DNA of 64,000 nt. It comes from Pegethrix bostrychoides GSE-TBD4-15B. Lineage in GTDB: Bacteria > Cyanobacteriota > Cyanobacteriia > Elainellales > Elainellaceae. Positions 1 through 8,669 of the stretch are shown one piece after another; the stretch's first letter is position 1; each line of letters begins with the position of its first letter. Under the pieces are notes generated by a model, which was not told where the DNA came from, made no database searches, and saw only the letters and a list, made by a program, of their open reading frames with translations. The stretch is from positions 62,001 to 126,000 of the forward strand of contig JAHHHV010000071.1 in the NCBI GenBank assembly GCA_019359155.1, given 5' to 3'. The position numbers were made by a program, and so were the translations under genes.

Positions 1-265
1 ATTCGGGGTTGGCGGTAGTGACCGCTGTAGAGCAGATGACCTGAGGTAAGACTGGTTTAAATGTCTCTAGGTTAGCCGCATCCTGGCTCCAGAAAATATG
101 CGCCCCGTTCTCCTGCAAACGCTGCGTAATATGATTTAGGCAAAGATCCGACCCGTAAACCGGCAGTTGTTTCTGGGTTAATACATAGGCGAGAGCCGAC
201 ATTCCAATCCCACCAATGCCGATGAAATGGAACGGTCTCCCGCTGAAATCGACAGAATTCAGCAT
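1..265 (-). CDS. murC: UDP-N-acetylmuramate--L-alanine ligase (MurC), N-terminal part only
   Basis: The gene runs off the left edge; only the first 88 or so codons are present. MurC adds the first amino acid (L-Ala) to UDP-N-acetylmuramic acid in cytoplasmic peptidoglycan precursor synthesis. The translation starts with the Mur-ligase Rossmann-type N-terminus (FHFIGIGGIGMSALA), followed by YGSD and ICSTAVTTANPE, as in MurC N-terminal domains. The ATG at 263-265 is preceded by an AAGGAG-type ribosome site (complement of 270-276). The ATP-binding and C-terminal domains lie outside the window. It is transcribed away from nadD; the spacer between them probably carries both promoters. Confidence 0.9.
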   Translation of the reverse strand, partial: MLNSVDFSGRPFHFIGIGGIGMSALAYVLTQKQLPVYGSDLCLNHITQRLQENGAHIFWSQDAANLETFKPVLPQVICSTAVTTANPE

Positions 266-691
266 CACAGCTCCTTAGCACACACCACACCACATAACAG
301 GCGATATCATAGCAAGAATTGCTTTTCGTACGATATATTCCCTCTCCAGAATCTGCAAATAGGCCTGAGCTGATTCGTCGATTGGAACGGATTAATCTTA
401 CTCAGTATTTATAGAGATAGACCGTATTTTTTAACAGTCTCCGCACCAAAATACCAGGTTGTTTTGGATTCTACCGAATTCCTTCCAGAAATCCTAGATT
501 TATTTGGCGAAATCAAACGCTAGCAGCTCAGGTCGCTGCACCCTCAGTCTCTCCCACCTCCAGATGGAACTCCAGTAGACCCCTAGCTACCTCACTTCAC
601 GTTCAGGCTCAGCAATTCCAGAAATTTATCTACAAATTTGCCCAGAAATTTATCCAGAATCTTTCATAAGAGCCGTGTTCCACCGAAATTC
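266..691. other. Divergent spacer murC / nadD
   Basis: This 426 bp AT-rich spacer separates two divergent genes and should hold both promoters, but I could not fix a convincing -35/-10 pair. It contains a 13 bp direct repeat CCAGAAATTTATC at 618-630 and 642-654. An in-frame TTG at 638 would extend nadD by 18 codons, but those codons do not resemble the family. No RNA gene was recognised. Confidence 0.5.
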
Positions 692-1369
692 ATGGAATGC
701 AAAAATTATGAAGTGCCAAAAATTGGGATTTTCGGCGGCACCTTCAATCCAGTCCACCTGGGACATTTACAGATTGCCGCAGCTGCTCTGGCCCAATTTC
801 AGCTCCAGCAGGTACTCTGGTTCCCGATTCAAAATCCGGCTCACAAGTTGCAGCCAGCAAATTCTGCCTCGTTTGAGCAGCGGGTCGAAATGCTCCGGCT
901 GGCGCTGGCCGATCAGGATGGGCTGGCTCATGCCGTCTCTTGCGCCCCCTCACGCGCCCCTTCTTACGCGATTGACATGTTTCAGTCCGTAGAAGCGCTG
1001 TATCCTCAGAGCCAGAGGTATTGGATTATCGGCCAAGATGCTCTGCTTAGCCTGCCGCGCTGGAAGGGGCGGCAACAGATAGCCGCAGGCTGCTGCTGGC
1101 TAGTCGCGCCCCGATCTGAGGTGATTCGCTCTCAGGCTAATCATCAGGCTAATCATCAGGCTCAGGCCGCAGCTATCTGTCAGCAAGTTGAGCAAGCCAT
1201 GCTAAAACAGGCCCTTCCAATCCGATGGCAGCTGATTCAAATGCCGCCGGTTCTGATTTCCTCTAGCTTGATCCGGCAGCGTCGTCAGCAGGCGTGTTCC
1301 ATCGGAGCGCTAGTGCCTGCTGCTGTTGAGCGTTATATTCTGGCTCATCAGCTCTACCCAGCTGATTGA
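692..1369 (+). CDS. nadD: Nicotinate-nucleotide adenylyltransferase (NadD)
   Basis: This cytoplasmic enzyme transfers AMP from ATP to nicotinate mononucleotide in NAD biosynthesis. The N-terminus carries the nucleotidyltransferase signature GGTFNPVHLGH (the HxGH-type motif). Near the C-terminus ISSSLIRQR fits the second ATP-binding motif (SSxxIR). I chose the ATG at 692 because the protein then begins about ten residues before the first beta strand (KIGIFGGTF), as usual; a TTG at 638 in the same frame is less likely. Length is 225 aa, slightly above the usual 190-215, partly because of a 12 bp tandem duplication at 1133-1164 that adds QANH repeats in a surface region. gap2 follows in the same direction but has its own promoter. 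Confidence 0.9.
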   Translation: MECKNYEVPKIGIFGGTFNPVHLGHLQIAAAALAQFQLQQVLWFPIQNPAHKLQPANSASFEQRVEMLRLALADQDGLAHAVSCAPSRAPSYAIDMFQSVEALYPQSQRYWIIGQDALLSLPRWKGRQQIAAGCCWLVAPRSEVIRSQANHQANHQAQAAAICQQVEQAMLKQALPIRWQLIQMPPVLISSSLIRQRRQQACSIGALVPAAVERYILAHQLYPAD

Positions 1370-1423
1370 GGAGCACGCGCTACATGTTTTGATTGTTTTG
1401 ATCCCCAAGCTGCAAACTAGGGC

Positions 1424-1452
1424 TTGAGAGGCATACCCTTAGGCGGTATGAT
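1424..1452 (+). promoter_or_regulatory. Sigma-70 type promoter of gap2
   Basis: TTGAGA (1424-1429) and TATGAT (1447-1452) are separated by exactly 17 bp, which is close to the sigma-70 consensus. Transcription would start near 1459, downstream of the ATG at 1448. This supports the GTG at 1499 as the true gap2 start and gives a leader of about 40 nt. Confidence 0.7.
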
Positions 1453-1498
1453 GCAGAGTATTACTACCTATTTAGTATTACAACAGAGGCGAGACGCA

Positions 1499-2509
1499 GT
1501 GATTAGAGTCGCGATCAACGGGTTTGGACGCATCGGGCGTAACTTTTTAAGATGCTGGGCCACGAGAGAGAACAGTCAGTTTGAAGTGGTGGCGATCAAC
1601 GACACTTCTGATCCCAAAACCAACGCTCACCTTTTGAGCTATGACTCGATGTTGGGCAAGTTTGGCATCCCAGTCAGCGCCGACGACAACACGCTGACGG
1701 TCAACGGCAAAACAATTAAATGCACCTCAGATCGCAATCCACTCAACCTGCCCTGGAAAGCCTGGGACATCGACCTGATTATCGAGTCAACCGGCGTGTT
1801 TGTCTCTAAAGAGGGCGCTTCCAAGCATATCGAGGCAGGTGCTAAGAAGGTGTTGATTACGGCTCCTGGCAAGGGCGAGGACGGGACGTTTGTAGTCGGC
1901 GTGAATGAAGCTAATTATCGCCATGATCAGCATCACATTATCAGCAACGCCAGCTGTACTACCAACTGTCTGGCACCCATTGCTAAAGTCATTAACGACA
2001 GCTTTGGCATCATCAAAGGCACGATGACCACAACGCACAGCTACACGGGTGACCAGCGGTTGCTCGATGCCAGCCACCGCGATTTGCGTCGCGCCAGAGC
2101 CGCAGCCTTAAATATTGTGCCGACTACAACCGGAGCTGCCAAAGCTGTGGCGCTGGTGCTGCCCGAACTCAAAGGCAAGCTGAACGGCATTGCTCTGCGC
2201 GTCCCAACGCCAAATGTCTCGGTGGTTGATCTGGTGGTAAACGTCGAGAAGCCAACCATCGTCGAGCAGGTGAACGAAGCGCTGAAAACTGCCGCCGAAG
2301 GCCCGATGAAAGGAATTCTAGGCTTCAGCGAGCTAGAGCTAGTCTCCTGTGACTACCGAGGCACCAACGAGTCTTCCATCGTAGATTCATTCCTGACAAT
2401 GGTGATGGGTGGCGATATGGTCAAAGTCGTAGCCTGGTATGACAACGAGTGGGGCTACAGCCAGCGCGTTGTTGATCTAGCTGAAGTGGTTGCTCGCAAC
2501 TGGGTCTAG
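1499..2509 (+). CDS. gap2: Glyceraldehyde-3-phosphate dehydrogenase, Calvin-cycle type (Gap2)
   Basis: This enzyme interconverts 1,3-bisphosphoglycerate and glyceraldehyde-3-phosphate, and in cyanobacteria the Gap2 form serves photosynthetic carbon fixation. The N-terminal Rossmann motif is NGFGRIGR. The catalytic Cys153 lies in SNASCTTNC and the base His180 in [11 protein letters not shown]. The stretch [12 protein letters not shown], with Ser at 192, is typical of GapA/Gap2 enzymes that accept NADPH rather than glycolytic Gap1. The GTG start at 1499 gives the standard N-terminus (V/M)[10 protein letters not shown] and 336 aa. Longer in-frame starts (1424, 1448) overlap the promoter elements. 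The gene is monocistronic with its own promoter and terminator. Confidence 0.95.
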   Translation: MIRVAINGFGRIGRNFLRCWATRENSQFEVVAINDTSDPKTNAHLLSYDSMLGKFGIPVSADDNTLTVNGKTIKCTSDRNPLNLPWKAWDIDLIIESTGVFVSKEGASKHIEAGAKKVLITAPGKGEDGTFVVGVNEANYRHDQHHIISNASCTTNCLAPIAKVINDSFGIIKGTMTTTHSYTGDQRLLDASHRDLRRARAAALNIVPTTTGAAKAVALVLPELKGKLNGIALRVPTPNVSVVDLVVNVEKPTIVEQVNEALKTAAEGPMKGILGFSELELVSCDYRGTNESSIVDSFLTMVMGGDMVKVVAWYDNEWGYSQRVVDLAEVVARNWV

Positions 2510-2535
2510 CGCTCCAGACCTAACGGATTACTCAG

Positions 2536-2573
2536 AGGCGGGATGACTAAACTCTAGGTCATCTCGCCTTTTT
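2536..2573 (+). terminator. Rho-independent terminator of gap2
   Basis: A 12 bp imperfect stem (AGGCGGGATGAC at 2536-2547 with GTCATCTCGCCT at 2558-2569) is followed directly by a run of T. It lies 27 bp after the gap2 stop, between convergent genes. Confidence 0.85.
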
Positions 2574-2598
2574 ACGGGGTATTTATGGGGTAGTTTCT

Positions 2599-3315
2599 TC
2601 ATGGGGTAGCCTCAGCGCCTGACTGGTCAGGTGCCTCAAACTTATAGCCTACGCCGCGCACCGTCTGGATTAGCGCAGGCTGGGCGGTGTCGATTTCAAT
2701 CTTTTTGCGGATCTGACCAATATGTACGTCTACCACACGCTGGTCGCCCACATATTCGTAGTCCCAGACCTTCTGAATCAGCTCCGCCCGCCGCCAGACT
2801 CGTCCGGGATGGCTGGCCAGAAAATGCAGCAGGTCAAATTCTAGCGCCGTCAGCAGAATTTGATCGCCATTGAGCGTGACTTCGCGCCGCACCGGGTCAA
2901 TCATCAGTCCGTCAAAAGTCAGGCACTGTTGCTCAGCGGTGGTGACGGGTCGCTGCCGCTTTAAGATGGCGCCCACCCGCACCTCTAGCTCGCCTAAGCT
3001 AAACGGCTTGGTCAAATAGTCATCTGCGCCCTGAGAAAACCCCCGGATTTTGTCGGCCTCATCGCCGCGTGCCGTCAGCATCAGCACAAAGACTCCGGTG
3101 CGGCTCTGCATTTCTTGGCAGAGGCTATAGCCCGTTGTGTCCGGTAGATTGACATCCAAAACCACCAGATCTGGATTGAACTGCTCAAACATTGCCAGCG
3201 CGCTCTTGCCGTCTTCAGCAGACTCAAGCTGGTAATTCTGCTTTGATAAAAAGCGATGGATCAGCGTCCGAATAGCGGGATCGTCGTCAACAACAAGAAT
3301 TTTGGCTGAAGCCAT
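2599..3315 (-). CDS. OmpR/PhoB-family response regulator
   Basis: This 238 aa two-component regulator has an N-terminal receiver domain and a C-terminal winged-helix DNA-binding domain. Receiver features are the acidic pair at residues 10-12 (VVDDDP), phospho-acceptor Asp54 in LVVLDVNLP and the conserved Lys in YLTKPFS. The effector domain shows the OmpR-type LTALEFDLLHFLASHPG and the terminal hairpin IQTVRGVGYKFE. No histidine kinase is adjacent, so it is an orphan regulator, which is common in cyanobacteria. The sequence does not match RpaA or RpaB closely enough for me to name it. The product may bind DNA near its own 0.8 kb upstream spacer, but that is inference. Confidence 0.9.
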   Translation of the reverse strand: MASAKILVVDDDPAIRTLIHRFLSKQNYQLESAEDGKSALAMFEQFNPDLVVLDVNLPDTTGYSLCQEMQSRTGVFVLMLTARGDEADKIRGFSQGADDYLTKPFSLGELEVRVGAILKRQRPVTTAEQQCLTFDGLMIDPVRREVTLNGDQILLTALEFDLLHFLASHPGRVWRRAELIQKVWDYEYVGDQRVVDVHIGQIRKKIEIDTAQPALIQTVRGVGYKFEAPDQSGAEATP

Positions 3316-4101
3316 AGCGATAACCTTAGGCGAGAGTGAGCAAGCGTGGATTGAGACAGCTACGATGTCTAGAGGCAGGTCGCGCAGCAGATTGGGTCAA
3401 GTTTGGTCAAGCACAATCTTAAGGCTAAGTGAATAATTCTGACCAACTGAGCCGCTTTGCCGAAAATGGATTCACAATAAAAAATATAAACACTAGATAG
3501 ATGAGATGGTTACTGAAACTTAGCGATTGAAATCATTATTCATCCGGACAATTTTTGATGGGCTGCCTCTTGTCTGCTCATCGGCTGCTCAGAGTTCAAC
3601 CCTAAACGGCTCTCAACAGCTTCAGTCGCTTCTGGCAATCTCTAGGGGCACTCATCCTAGCAGTCACTCATCCTAGCAGTCGCCAATCTCAGCAACCGCA
3701 GCCGGCACACTCATCCAGCTATCTACTCAATCATAATCTCTCATCACTTTTATTTATGCTGTTACTTTTATTGAGGCTGCGATGTTGGAGCTGCGAGCTT
3801 TGCCTCAACTCATTCAAGCTCAGGCTGAATTTGACTCAGGTGTTGGCGCATACAGTTTCCGCAATAGGCCATTTGGCAGAGTAGACTGATTTGCAGGGGC
3901 AGCATTTAGACTACATTTGGGGCATATCCAAATCTGAGGCGCAGAAATCTGAGGCGAAGACAAATCTGGTGCGCACAGAGTAGATGCCAGCCTGCTCTAG
4001 GGCTTAGAATGGGCGATCAGGAGATGCAAAAAGTCAGTAGCCGTAAATTTTTACGCCAATCACAATCGAACTATGCAGAGGGATTCTTCTGGAGGTGATC
4101 A
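3316..4101. other. Long spacer with tandem duplications
   Basis: This 786 bp spacer lies between divergent genes, and I see no coding region or RNA gene in it. A 16 bp unit, ACTCATCCTAGCAGTC, is perfectly duplicated at 3650-3665 and 3666-3681. A second near-duplication (AAATCTGAGGCG followed by CAG or AAG) is at 3930-3965. The final bases before 4102 carry a strong ribosome site, GGAGGTGA (4091-4098). Confidence 0.6.
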
Positions 4102-4707
4102 ATGAGTGACAACAATCCCTACGAAAAACTTGGGCTAGACGAAAACGCGACCTTCGACGAAGTGCAGGAGGCGCGCAATCGGCTGCTCCAAGAACAAGCA
4201 GGGGATCGCAAGCAGACAGAGTCGATTGAAACTGCCTATGAGTCGATTTTGATGGAGCGGCTGCGGCTGCGGCAAGAGGGCAAGATTAAAGTGCCTGACC
4301 GGATTCGCTTTCCGGAGCGACTCGCCGAACCGCCGCCAGAATTTGCGCCTGCGCCCACAGGCAAAACGCCTGAATGGCTTAGTCGTCTGGTTGATCAGCC
4401 GAGCCGAGCCGACATTTTGCTACCTGCCGCCCTGTTTGCGGGCAATGGGCTGCTAGGCATTGCCGCGCCGGCGCTGGCGCTAGCGCTGGGGGTTGGGTGC
4501 AGCCTCTACTTCCTGAACCGCAAAGAGCATAAGTTCGGACGATCGCTGCTGCTGACGCTGATTGGCCTAGTGGTAGGCGTGGTGGTGGGCTTGCAGATTG
4601 GGCAATTGCTCACTCCTCAGCTCGCTCAGATTTCACTGCCGCTAGAGTCTTTTGCGGCCTTTGTCACCTTCTTGGTACTCTGGCTGATCAGCAGCTTCTT
4701 GCGGTAG
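4102..4707 (+). CDS. CPP1-like (DUF3353) membrane protein with J-like domain
   Basis: This 201 aa protein resembles the cyanobacterial/plastid CPP1/CDF1 family; the plant member is a chaperone-like factor that protects protochlorophyllide oxidoreductase. The N-terminal 60 residues (NPYEKLGLDENATFDEVQ) look like a J-domain but lack the HPD tripeptide needed to stimulate Hsp70, as is typical of the family. Three to four hydrophobic segments follow from about residue 105 (ILLPAALFAGNGLLGIA, LLLTLIGLVVGVVVG, FAAFVTFLVLWLI), so it should sit in a membrane. The start has a near-perfect ribosome site (GGAGGTGA). A strong terminator follows. The role in pigment metabolism is inferred from the family. 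Confidence 0.85.
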   Translation: MSDNNPYEKLGLDENATFDEVQEARNRLLQEQAGDRKQTESIETAYESILMERLRLRQEGKIKVPDRIRFPERLAEPPPEFAPAPTGKTPEWLSRLVDQPSRADILLPAALFAGNGLLGIAAPALALALGVGCSLYFLNRKEHKFGRSLLLTLIGLVVGVVVGLQIGQLLTPQLAQISLPLESFAAFVTFLVLWLISSFLR

Positions 4708-4744
4708 GGCGATTGAAAGCAATTTAAAAAGCAGTTTAAGTTAA

Positions 4745-4779
4745 ACAGCCGGAGAGCCTTCAAGCTCTCCGGCTGTTTT
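4745..4779 (+). terminator. Strong rho-independent terminator
   Basis: A perfect 13 bp stem (ACAGCCGGAGAGC at 4745-4757 with GCTCTCCGGCTGT at 4764-4776) and a 6 nt loop are followed by TTTTG. It ends the CPP1-like gene. Because the flanks are A-rich on the left and T-rich on the right, it may also serve the convergent gene at 4793. Confidence 0.85.
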
Positions 4780-4792
4780 GCTTTCAGATTAA

Positions 4793-5128
4793 TCATTTCG
4801 CTTCTTCTAGATCAGACTGCGATTTAGCTGAGGTAAAGAGCCCAGCCTTCAGCAGAAAGTCGAGCTGCGAGGCCGAAACTCTAGAAACCGTCATCTGAGA
4901 GCCGGAACCTGCCTGGGCTGAAGGCAAAATAATCGACTGGTGGCAGAGCACCGCCAGCACGCAGGAGCAAAAGGCCAGTAGGCAGAAGTCCAGATTGCGA
5001 CCCAGCCATTGAGCGGGGACTGGAGCAACAGCAACCACTGCTGCGTCGCTGCGTCGAGCCTGTGCTGTAGAGAGAGATGACCGATGCCTGCTGTTCACGC
5101 GCAACCTCACAGAATTAAATAATTTCAA
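4793..5128 (-). CDS. Small hypothetical protein with one membrane segment
   Basis: I do not recognise this 111 aa ORF. It has a basic, Arg-rich N-terminus (residues 1-30) and a hydrophobic segment around 45-70 (LDFCLLAFCSCVLAVLCHQS), then a small-residue stretch and an acidic tail ending DLEEAK. This pattern fits a single-span membrane protein with a cytoplasmic basic head, or a protein with a long signal peptide. It occupies the otherwise empty space between a terminator and sbcC, and its stop lies just past that terminator. No other long frame competes there. It is plausible as a lineage-specific gene but could be spurious. Confidence 0.5.
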   Translation of the reverse strand: MKLFNSVRLRVNSRHRSSLSTAQARRSDAAVVAVAPVPAQWLGRNLDFCLLAFCSCVLAVLCHQSIILPSAQAGSGSQMTVSRVSASQLDFLLKAGLFTSAKSQSDLEEAK

Positions 5129-5280
5129 GCCAGCTACCTACATCCGGAGCGGCTGAATCCTGATCTAGCCTGCCCAGCTCGACCCGAATTGCTGCAAGCG
5201 CCCTTAGCCAGCTCCAGAAATTTTAGCAAGATTTTGCCAGAACGACTTGGATAAGCTCCCAGATAAGCCCCAGATAAGAC

Positions 5281-8200
5281 TCAGGCAGAGAGCCGAATCT
5301 GCGATCCCTGCTCGGTTTTGTTAACCTCAATCCGCGTCTGGAATGCCTCTTTGAGATGCGGAATATGGGTGACGGTGAGGATGCAGGCAAAGTCGGCAGC
5401 AATCGCGTTGATTGCACCAATCAGCCGATCGCAGCCCGCCTCGTCCTGGGTGCCAAAACCCTCGTCGATGATCAGCATCTGTAGCGCCATGCCGGAACGC
5501 TGAGCTAGCAGCCGCGCTAGCGCCAGCCGAATTGCGAAATTGACCCGGAAAGTTTCGCCGCCGGAATAGGTTTCGTAGGGGCGGGTGCCCTGCATGTCGC
5601 TAATTAAAATATCGAGCGTGTCGATCAGCTTAGTAGCGCTGGTTTTGCGGCTGGCGCGCTGGGTGACAAACTGGACATGCAGCTGATTGGCACTGAGTCG
5701 GCCTAACGTCTGGTTGGTTTCGGCCTCAAGCTGGGGCAGCACATTTTCGATCATCAAAGCCTGGATGCCGTTTTTGCCAAAAGCCTGCGCCAGCTCTTGG
5801 TAGATCCGCACCTGATGCTTGATCCCAGCTAGCTCGGTGCTAAACTGCTGCTGCTGGGCTGCGAGTTCTACCAACTGCTGCGCTTGCTGCTGCAATCTGC
5901 CGAGCTGGGCTAGCCGCTGATCCATCTGCGCCCGTCGCGCCTGCATCTGCTGCTCTAATTCCTGAATCGCGGCGGCTGGATCGCTAAGCTGGGCTAGCTG
6001 CTGGGCTAGCTGCTGCATCTGAAGCAAGAGCGCCTGCTGCATCTGGTTGCGGCTTGACCAGAGTTCGCCCAGCGTTTGAATTCGCTCCTGCAACGCTGGG
6101 TAATACTCGCGGGCTTGCTGCAACGCCTGATAGCGACTCTGCCAAGTCTGTGTCTGTTTGAGCCGCTGCCGTAATGCCAAATGCTGCTCTGGCAAATAGC
6201 CGAGTTCGAGCAGGGAGCGCTCCTGTTGGTCAATTTGCTGCTGCAAGGTCGAATGCTGCAAGTCGCTGAGCTGCTGGTTGAGCTGTTCAATCGTAGCGAG
6301 AAGCTGAGGCTGCTGCTGTTCAAGCTGTGCCTGCTTGCGCTGCGCCTGACGCAGTTCGGCGGACTTGACCTCAGCCCAACGCCAACGGTCTACCTGCCCC
6401 CGCACCAGCGCGTGATTGCGGTCGTCATAGCTAAGCTGACTCAGGGTTTGCTCCAGCAGATGCAATTCTTGCTGGAGCTCTGGGGCATAGTCGCCTTGCT
6501 GGAGTGATAGCTGAAGCTGCGATTGTTCAGCTATCACCTGCTGAAGCCGCGCTTGGCCTTGCAATAAGCCCTCCAACTGTTCTTGCAACTTGCCGCGCTG
6601 CTCCAAAACTACGCCGTATTGCGATAACTCTTTGTCCAGATCGCGGTATTCCTGACGCAGAACGCGGATTTCGCGGTCGGAAGTCGTGAGCTGCTCGCGG
6701 ATGACCCAGAGCTGATCTTGAATCTCCTGCTTGTCCTGCTGATGCCGATCAATCACCACCTGCCAATGATAGGCATCCAGCGGGTGATTGCAGAGCGGGC
6801 AAGGCGGATAGGCGGTAGGTAAAGCGGTCTGTCCGGTAGGCAGGCCAGTCGCCTCAGCGCAGCGCAAGCTGCTGAACGAAAGTTGGCCGCCCTGTATGGG
6901 TGTAGCCCCGCCCACCTGAAGCGCCATTGCCTCAGCTGGAATGCCCTGATCAGGCTCACTGCCAGCTCGATCTTGCTGAAGCAGTAGTAGCTTTTGGTCG
7001 AGTTCGGCCATCTCGCGCTCGCATTTGCGCTGCTGCTCTTGCAGGCGTTCCATGAAGGTGCGCCGCTCGATGCCTTTTTCACGAACCTGCTGCTGATAAA
7101 GCTGCCGCCGCTCGATCTGGCTGATTTGGGCGCTGATCGACTCAGCCGCCTGCTGAATTGCGGGCTGCTGCTGCTGCTGGGCTGCGAGCTGGTGGCGCAG
7201 CGCACTCAGCTCTTCGAGTCGGGCAGTGAGGCGAGTTTGCGAGCGATCCAGCTGGCTTTGCACCTGCTGACGGCGCTGCATTAGCGGCGCGACCTGCATT
7301 TGGAGCTGGTCAAGCTGGCTGAGGCGACTGCGAGCTTGGCGTAATGATTCAAGTCCGGCTGCGATTTCGCTGGCTCTGCCCAAGGTCTGCTGGATTTCCT
7401 GCTGCTGCTGATTCAGCCAGCCCAGCTCGGTTTCAGCCTGCCGGAGCTGCTCTTTCAAGGACTGCTGCTGCTGGAGCAACTGCTGCTGAAGCTGTTGGAG
7501 CTGGGCTTGCAGCCGCTGGTGCATCTGAAATTTGCCGCTCTGGGCTTCTTCTTCGGCTTGCAGGGCTTGGAGCTGGGCTTGCTGTTGGGTAATCGCCTCA
7601 GCCTCTTGTAAAACTGCCTCAAGCTGCTGACGCTGTTGCTGGGCGGCCTGTAGCTCTTGCGTCAGTCGCTGGCAGTCTTGCGCTAAGGTCTGCGCCTGCT
7701 GCTGCTGAAGCGCCTGCTGCTCGCTCCAGGTTTGGCGCTGCTGCTGGAGCTGCTGGAGCTGACGCAGGGTTTGCAAATCAGCGTCCTGCTGTCGCTGCAT
7801 TGTGGCCAGCGTTGTACCAAGCTGCGTTTGCTCAGCTTCCAATGCCGGAGCCTGCTGGAGCTGCTGGGCGATGTTCTCTAAACTGCGCTCTAGCAAAGTC
7901 TGCTCGGCCTTAAACTGACGGCTCTGCTCTTTGGCTTGCTCAGAGAGCGCGTCATATTGGTCGAGCTTCAGCAGGTCGGCCAGAATCTGCTTGCGTTCGC
8001 TGGGGCGCTTCAGCATGAACTCGTCGGCACGACCCTGCCGCAAATAGGCCGAGTTGATGAAGGTATCGTAGTCCAGCTTCAGGTGCTGCAAGATCAGCTG
8101 CTGGGTAGCTCGGATGCCGCGCTCGGTGAGGGAGCGAAAGCCGCTGGGGATCTGCACCTGAAACTCTAGCGTGCTGACCTGTCCTCGATGCCGCGAGCGC

Positions 8201-8451
8201 AAAATCCGGTAAGTCTGCTGCTGCACCTGAAACAGAAAATCCACCAAAGCTTCGGTGGCTCCGGCATGAATTACGTCATCTTCGGTCAGCGCACGGCTTT
8301 CGCCCCAAATTGCCCAGACCATTGCCTCTAGCAGCGAAGACTTGCCCGCTCCGTTCGCACCACAAATGCAGGCGACATGCAGCCCCCGAAAATCGAGCTG
8401 TGCCTCCCGGTAGCTGAGAAAGTTTTTTAAGCTGAGCTGGAGCGGGATCAC
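5281..8451 (-). CDS. sbcC: Exonuclease subunit SbcC (Rad50-like SMC ATPase)
   Basis: This is the large ATPase subunit of the SbcCD nuclease that opens DNA hairpins and processes double-strand ends. The protein is 1056 aa. Walker A is near the N-terminus (CGANGAGKSSLLEA). Two very Gln/Leu-rich coiled coils flank a zinc hook CPLC at about residue 550. Near the C-terminus are the ABC signature YSGGE and the Walker B segment MLIIDEGFGTQD. The start is GTG (8451-8449), with AGGAG about 12 nt upstream. The nuclease partner sbcD is not in the window. The Gln-rich arms come from runs of CAG/CTG-type codons, so the gene contains many short repeats in all frames. Confidence 0.93.
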   Translation of the reverse strand: MIPLQLSLKNFLSYREAQLDFRGLHVACICGANGAGKSSLLEAMVWAIWGESRALTEDDVIHAGATEALVDFLFQVQQQTYRILRSRHRGQVSTLEFQVQIPSGFRSLTERGIRATQQLILQHLKLDYDTFINSAYLRQGRADEFMLKRPSERKQILADLLKLDQYDALSEQAKEQSRQFKAEQTLLERSLENIAQQLQQAPALEAEQTQLGTTLATMQRQQDADLQTLRQLQQLQQQRQTWSEQQALQQQQAQTLAQDCQRLTQELQAAQQQRQQLEAVLQEAEAITQQQAQLQALQAEEEAQSGKFQMHQRLQAQLQQLQQQLLQQQQSLKEQLRQAETELGWLNQQQQEIQQTLGRASEIAAGLESLRQARSRLSQLDQLQMQVAPLMQRRQQVQSQLDRSQTRLTARLEELSALRHQLAAQQQQQPAIQQAAESISAQISQIERRQLYQQQVREKGIERRTFMERLQEQQRKCEREMAELDQKLLLLQQDRAGSEPDQGIPAEAMALQVGGATPIQGGQLSFSSLRCAEATGLPTGQTALPTAYPPCPLCNHPLDAYHWQVVIDRHQQDKQEIQDQLWVIREQLTTSDREIRVLRQEYRDLDKELSQYGVVLEQRGKLQEQLEGLLQGQARLQQVIAEQSQLQLSLQQGDYAPELQQELHLLEQTLSQLSYDDRNHALVRGQVDRWRWAEVKSAELRQAQRKQAQLEQQQPQLLATIEQLNQQLSDLQHSTLQQQIDQQERSLLELGYLPEQHLALRQRLKQTQTWQSRYQALQQAREYYPALQERIQTLGELWSSRNQMQQALLLQMQQLAQQLAQLSDPAAAIQELEQQMQARRAQMDQRLAQLGRLQQQAQQLVELAAQQQQFSTELAGIKHQVRIYQELAQAFGKNGIQALMIENVLPQLEAETNQTLGRLSANQLHVQFVTQRASRKTSATKLIDTLDILISDMQGTRPYETYSGGETFRVNFAIRLALARLLAQRSGMALQMLIIDEGFGTQDEAGCDRLIGAINAIAADFACILTVTHIPHLKEAFQTRIEVNKTEQGSQIRLSA

Positions 8452-8537
8452 GGTCTATGCGGTCTCCTGTATCGCTGGGCTGCCCGTTCAGGCAGATTAA
8501 ACTAGAGCCGAAAGATAATTAATCCTAAGATAACAGT

Positions 8538-8574
8538 ACGATTGCACTTTAATACGATCGAACTTTAGTATTAA
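8538..8574. repeat. Direct and inverted repeat upstream of sbcC
   Basis: A 14 bp motif, ACGATTGCACTTTA (8538-8551), recurs with two changes as ACGATCGAACTTTA (8554-8567), a 16 bp period. Overlapping it is a perfect 7 bp inverted repeat, TTAATAC (8549-8555) and GTATTAA (8568-8574). It lies in the spacer upstream of sbcC and could be an operator or just a slippage duplication. Confidence 0.45.
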
Positions 8575-8669
8575 CGAACTATTTTTTCAAACCGGTTTGG
8601 GAACGGGAAATATACAGCGCCGAGATTGACTGAATAATTGCCGAAAACTATGGCCAGCCGCCTGTATCG

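Noticed and set aside
1424-1498. 25-codon N-terminal extension of gap2
   Set aside because: It begins at the -35 element of a consensus promoter; the normal Gap2 N-terminus begins at the GTG at 1499.
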